Shown in pieces: positions 21,978 through 24,908 of a stretch of DNA of 24,908 bases. This DNA comes from Nitrospirota bacterium. Lineage in GTDB: Bacteria > Nitrospirota > JAOUDF01. How positions within the stretch are numbered: position 1 is the first letter of the stretch; every line of letters begins with the position of its first letter. A model generated the notes under the pieces. The model was not told the DNA's origin, ran no database searches, and was given only the letters and a program-made list of their open reading frames with translations. The translations under genes were made by a program, and so were the position numbers. Location of the stretch: positions 1 to 24,908 of the forward strand of contig JAOUDF010000013.1 of NCBI GenBank assembly GCA_029859385.1, read 5' to 3'.

Positions 21978-23564
21978 TCAAAATGATTTCTTGGACCTTA
22001 GAAGCTCGATATTCCCCCTGCACAGGTCCAGCAATATCTTGTGGGAAACCTCGCGGTCAGGATCTTCTGCCAGGCCAACCGCATGTTTTTCGAGGCAATG
22101 AATGGCATTTTCGTAGGCGAGGATCGCCTTCTCGCTCTGTCCCAGCTGTTTATGGATGGTTGCCATCTGCAGATAGGCCTCTGCAAGAAGGGGATCGTTG
22201 TATACGGCCTTCTTGAGGTTAGTAAGGGCCTTGTCGTACTGATCGAATTTCCCGTAGATTGTACCGAGCAGCAGATAGGCATTTGCCTGCCCCGGATCAA
22301 TATCAATAGCGTCATAACAGGCGGTTTTTGCCTTGCTGTAATCCTCCTGGTTTGCGCTGATGTAGGCAATAAGCATATGAGCCCGTACATTCCGGGGTTC
22401 ATTTTCCATGAGCTGTCCGAGTGCCCCGAGTGCTTCACCGTATTGCCCGGCCTTGTAAAAATTTTCACACTGTTCAATCGAGATCGAAGTGGCTTGCTTC
22501 GCTTCCGCCGCCGGACCTGATTTCGGATTGCTTTGGGAAGGCTCTGAAGGCGCTGTGCGCTGCCATGGGTAGTCGGTGGATGCCTTTGAAGTGGACGGCT
22601 GGCGTTCTTCCGGCTTCCTTTCCCGCCGGTCGGACGGTTTGCTCCATTTACGGGGAAGCAGACAGCCGTCTTTCTCCGTTCCTTTCAAGTAAAAGAAAGC
22701 GCCTTCTTTCTCGATGGTGCCGAACTTGTCGGACAGCCCCCAAAGGGTCTCGGAGTGACCGATAAACAGGTAGCCACAATCGTCAAGAGCTTCATAAAAA
22801 CTCTGAATTACCCGCTTGGTCGATTCCATCTTGAAATAGATGGTGACATTCTTGCAGAAGATGATGTCCATTCCCTTGACCCGCTGCAAGGGGAAGGGGA
22901 TGCGGATCAGGTTGAAATAGTCGAACTCGACAAGATTCATGACCTCTTCACTGACCTGATACTCCTCACCCTGACGGACCAGGAAATTGTCTATCTGTCC
23001 TTGCGTCATGTTGACAAGGGCCCGGCGCCGGTAGAGCCCTTTTCGTGCCGACTCAAGGGCCTGTTCACTTACATCGGTGGCAAGTATTTTTACGTTCAAG
23101 CCTTGCTCGATATAACCTGATTCCAGCAGGACCATGGCCAGTGAGTAAGGTTCCTCGCCGGTGGAGCATCCGGCGCTCCATATGCGGATCGTCTTCTCTC
23201 CGCCCTCCTCATGTAATTTGCGTCCTGCGATAGACGGCAATACATATTTCTTAAGAACAGAGTACTGCTCAGGATTTCTGAAGAACGACGTCTCGTTGAT
23301 GGTGATCAGGGAGAGAAGCTGTCTGAACTCTTGAGGCCCTCTCATCGGGTCGTTGAGCAGGCGATAGTAATCTTCAAATGTCTGCAGGCGGGTAAGAGAA
23401 ATCCTTGTGGTAAGGCTTATCCGCAGCGAATCCTTCTTGTAGTCGTCAAAGACGAGGCCGCTATGCTGCTCAATGAATTCAGCAAAGAGAGAGAACTCAT
23501 CGTCGGAAAAATCCCATGTACCTTGTTTTTTTGGCACGACCATATCCTCGTTCAACTTGAGCAC
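21978..23564 (-). CDS. CheR-type protein-glutamate methyltransferase with C-terminal TPR repeats
   Basis: A 528-residue protein. Residues about 15-290 are a CheR methyltransferase: N-terminal helical domain, INETSFFRNPEQY (89-101), the SAM-binding SAGCSTGEEPY (130-140), and IIFCKNVTIYF followed by GYLFIGHSETL. A polar, Ser/Pro/Lys-rich linker (about 295-365) leads to tetratricopeptide repeats (about 370-490), as in WspC- and FrzF-like enzymes that methylate receptors of non-canonical chemosensory systems. No chemoreceptor, CheA or CheW is in the window. The start is a GTG at 23564 with AAGGA 7 nt upstream, overlapping the diguanylate cyclase end by 13 nt. The tight coupling suggests a Wsp-like link between chemosensory methylation and c-di-GMP output. 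Confidence 0.93.
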   Translation of the reverse strand: MLKLNEDMVVPKKQGTWDFSDDEFSLFAEFIEQHSGLVFDDYKKDSLRISLTTRISLTRLQTFEDYYRLLNDPMRGPQEFRQLLSLITINETSFFRNPEQYSVLKKYVLPSIAGRKLHEEGGEKTIRIWSAGCSTGEEPYSLAMVLLESGYIEQGLNVKILATDVSEQALESARKGLYRRRALVNMTQGQIDNFLVRQGEEYQVSEEVMNLVEFDYFNLIRIPFPLQRVKGMDIIFCKNVTIYFKMESTKRVIQSFYEALDDCGYLFIGHSETLWGLSDKFGTIEKEGAFFYLKGTEKDGCLLPRKWSKPSDRRERKPEERQPSTSKASTDYPWQRTAPSEPSQSNPKSGPAAEAKQATSISIEQCENFYKAGQYGEALGALGQLMENEPRNVRAHMLIAYISANQEDYSKAKTACYDAIDIDPGQANAYLLLGTIYGKFDQYDKALTNLKKAVYNDPLLAEAYLQMATIHKQLGQSEKAILAYENAIHCLEKHAVGLAEDPDREVSHKILLDLCRGNIELLRSKKSF

Positions 23565-24908
23565 ACCCGGTTCCTTCCGCCCTCCTTGGCCCGATACAAT
23601 GCTTCATCGGCCAGACGGGAGAGTTCGTCGACCGTCGAAACTCCGTTTTCAGGGAAACTGCTTACCCCCAGGCTTGCCGTTGCATGGAGGGAAACATCTC
23701 CATACTCAAAGAGGTGGGTCTCGATGGCTGTCCTCAGGTGTTCGGCTACCTGCTCCGCGCCCTTTAGGGGGGTTTCGGGAAGGATGATACAGAACTCCTC
23801 TCCCCCGTACCGACCAATGATATCACTCTTGCGGAGGGCATCTTTCAGAAGCCTTGCCGTTTCTTTCAATACGAGGTCTCCCATCTGGTGCCCGTAGGTA
23901 TCGTTTACTTTTTTGAAGTGGTCGATATCTACCATGATCTGGGATATGGGCTCATTGTGACGCTTGGCGCGGATAAACTCTTTTTCGAGGGCCTCCATGA
24001 GGTAGCGCCGGTTGAATATGCCGGTGAGTCCGTCGGTCACGGAAAGCCTTGATATCTCACGATAGAGCCGTGCGTTTTCTATGACAACGAATGCCTGGTT
24101 GGAGATGATGTCAAGGATTTCATGATCCTCTTCGTTGAACCACGATGATGCAAGGCTTCCTATGGCAAAAAGCCCCCTTACCTCGTCGGATATCCGGATA
24201 GGGGTGGTAAGAAGACTCTTTACCGATCTTGCTTCTTTTTCATTGGTCGATTCAGTATCCGGTTCCTTGTGCAGGATGGTCTCAACGACCTCCCGATGTT
24301 TCATGTCAGCTCCGTGAGATCCAAGTTCGGCCAAGACCTTCGTGCGAAACTCTTTCACAAAGGATTCGTCAACCGCATGATTGAGATAGATAAGCAGTTC
24401 GGTCTTGTCATCCATGGAGAGCGCCACCGCGGCAGCCGTATGGTCGACAAGCTTTGAAAGCAGGATCATTACTGCCTTCACGGTCTCCTCAAAGTTGGAG
24501 AGATTATGTGCTACGTTCCCTATCTCATTGATGATGGTTGCCTCATAAAGCTTCTTGTCGAGGAGGTCGTTTACCTTTGAGATAACGTCAAGGGTAGAAC
24601 GGGGTTTCTGGCCCGAGGGGAGCGCCGGTGCTTCCGTTCTCTTCTCGGAAAAGATCCTGTCGACGGACTCCAGAAGTTGCTGCGGCTGAAAGTCTTTTGT
24701 AATATAGGCATCGGCGCCGGTTACCATACCCCAGAATTTGTCGCTGGCCTGATCTTTTGAGGTAAGGATGATGACCGGGAGATGCTTTGTGGATGGGTCA
24801 TTCTTCAGCAGGCGACAGGTCTGGTAGCCGTTCATGCGCGGCATCATGATATCGAGGATGACAATGTCGGGGTTCGTCTCGTAGACCTTCTCCGCGGCCT
24901 CAATACCG
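23552..24908 (-). CDS. response regulator diguanylate cyclase (REC-GAF-GGDEF), cut at the window edge
   Basis: The 5' end lies outside the window; 451 codons are visible. The visible part opens within a receiver domain that holds the phospho-acceptor Asp (VILDIMMPRMNGYQTC) and the Lys-containing end (YITKDFQPQQL). A linker and a GAF-like sensory region follow, then a GGDEF domain with the intact active site RYGGEEFCIILPE and the RKSD inhibitory (RXXD) I-site five residues before it. It should make c-di-GMP when phosphorylated and be product-inhibited. Its architecture resembles WspR, and the next gene is a CheR-TPR methyltransferase overlapping by 13 nt. The true start cannot be seen. Confidence 0.95.
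   Translation of the reverse strand, partial: GIEAAEKVYETNPDIVILDIMMPRMNGYQTCRLLKNDPSTKHLPVIILTSKDQASDKFWGMVTGADAYITKDFQPQQLLESVDRIFSEKRTEAPALPSGQKPRSTLDVISKVNDLLDKKLYEATIINEIGNVAHNLSNFEETVKAVMILLSKLVDHTAAAVALSMDDKTELLIYLNHAVDESFVKEFRTKVLAELGSHGADMKHREVVETILHKEPDTESTNEKEARSVKSLLTTPIRISDEVRGLFAIGSLASSWFNEEDHEILDIISNQAFVVIENARLYREISRLSVTDGLTGIFNRRYLMEALEKEFIRAKRHNEPISQIMVDIDHFKKVNDTYGHQMGDLVLKETARLLKDALRKSDIIGRYGGEEFCIILPETPLKGAEQVAEHLRTAIETHLFEYGDVSLHATASLGVSSFPENGVSTVDELSRLADEALYRAKEGGRNRVCSS

Overview
The window looks like chromosomal DNA from a Geobacter-like Desulfuromonadales bacterium (Desulfobacterota). This is an inference from gene content: a DUF1015 protein, NAD-dependent malate dehydrogenase, an anaerobic-type radical-SAM thiazole pathway, cobalamin genes, a small mono-haem c-type cytochrome, many two-component and c-di-GMP proteins, and moderately high GC. 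Nearly all genes are on the minus strand. The exceptions are the cytochrome and a three-gene plus-strand block (universal stress protein, PilZ, phosphatase).

Layout. 1-1139: start of a transketolase and a LOG-family nucleotidase, overlapping by 13 nt. 1274-3977: a two-gene unit of a KAS III-like ketosynthase and an acetolactate-synthase-like ThDP enzyme. 4102-9508: a TonB-dependent receptor and an overlapping three-gene sensing operon (periplasmic binding protein, PAS histidine kinase, single-domain response regulator). 9650-14715: a thiamine operon (TPP riboswitch with intrinsic terminator, HydG-type ThiH, ThiS, ThiG, ThiE, a DUF559 nuclease, ThiC). 14851-15198: cytochrome c. 15275-16573: DUF1015. 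16732-18621: universal stress protein, PilZ protein and PPP-family phosphatase. 18642-19873: malate dehydrogenase and a small zinc-ribbon protein. 19883-21918: cobalamin genes cobD and cbiB. 21978-24908: CheR-TPR methyltransferase and a REC-GGDEF diguanylate cyclase running off the window.

The most interesting structure is inside the thiamine operon. Five copies of a ~34-bp element occur there, each a GC-rich hairpin (C5-6 TTT / AAA G5-6) joined by a 3-5 nt linker to GGGGGATTT. Two inverted copies bracket a DUF559 (Vsr-like, PD-(D/E)XK) nuclease gene. Two more, in the same inward arrangement but with only 17 bp between them, sit between thiG and thiE. This parallels REP doublets and the RAYT genes that move them, and suggests a nuclease-associated palindromic mobile unit. 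The repeats supply the stop codons of both thiE and the DUF559 gene.

Other points: the operon's ThiH is a HydG-type protein with an intact CX2CX22C tail; ThiS carries a cysteine after its Gly-Gly; and the KAS III/ThDP pair has a glycine at the acetolactate-synthase acceptor-specificity tryptophan, suggesting acyloin-type chemistry. There is no gene-free stretch above 300 bases.
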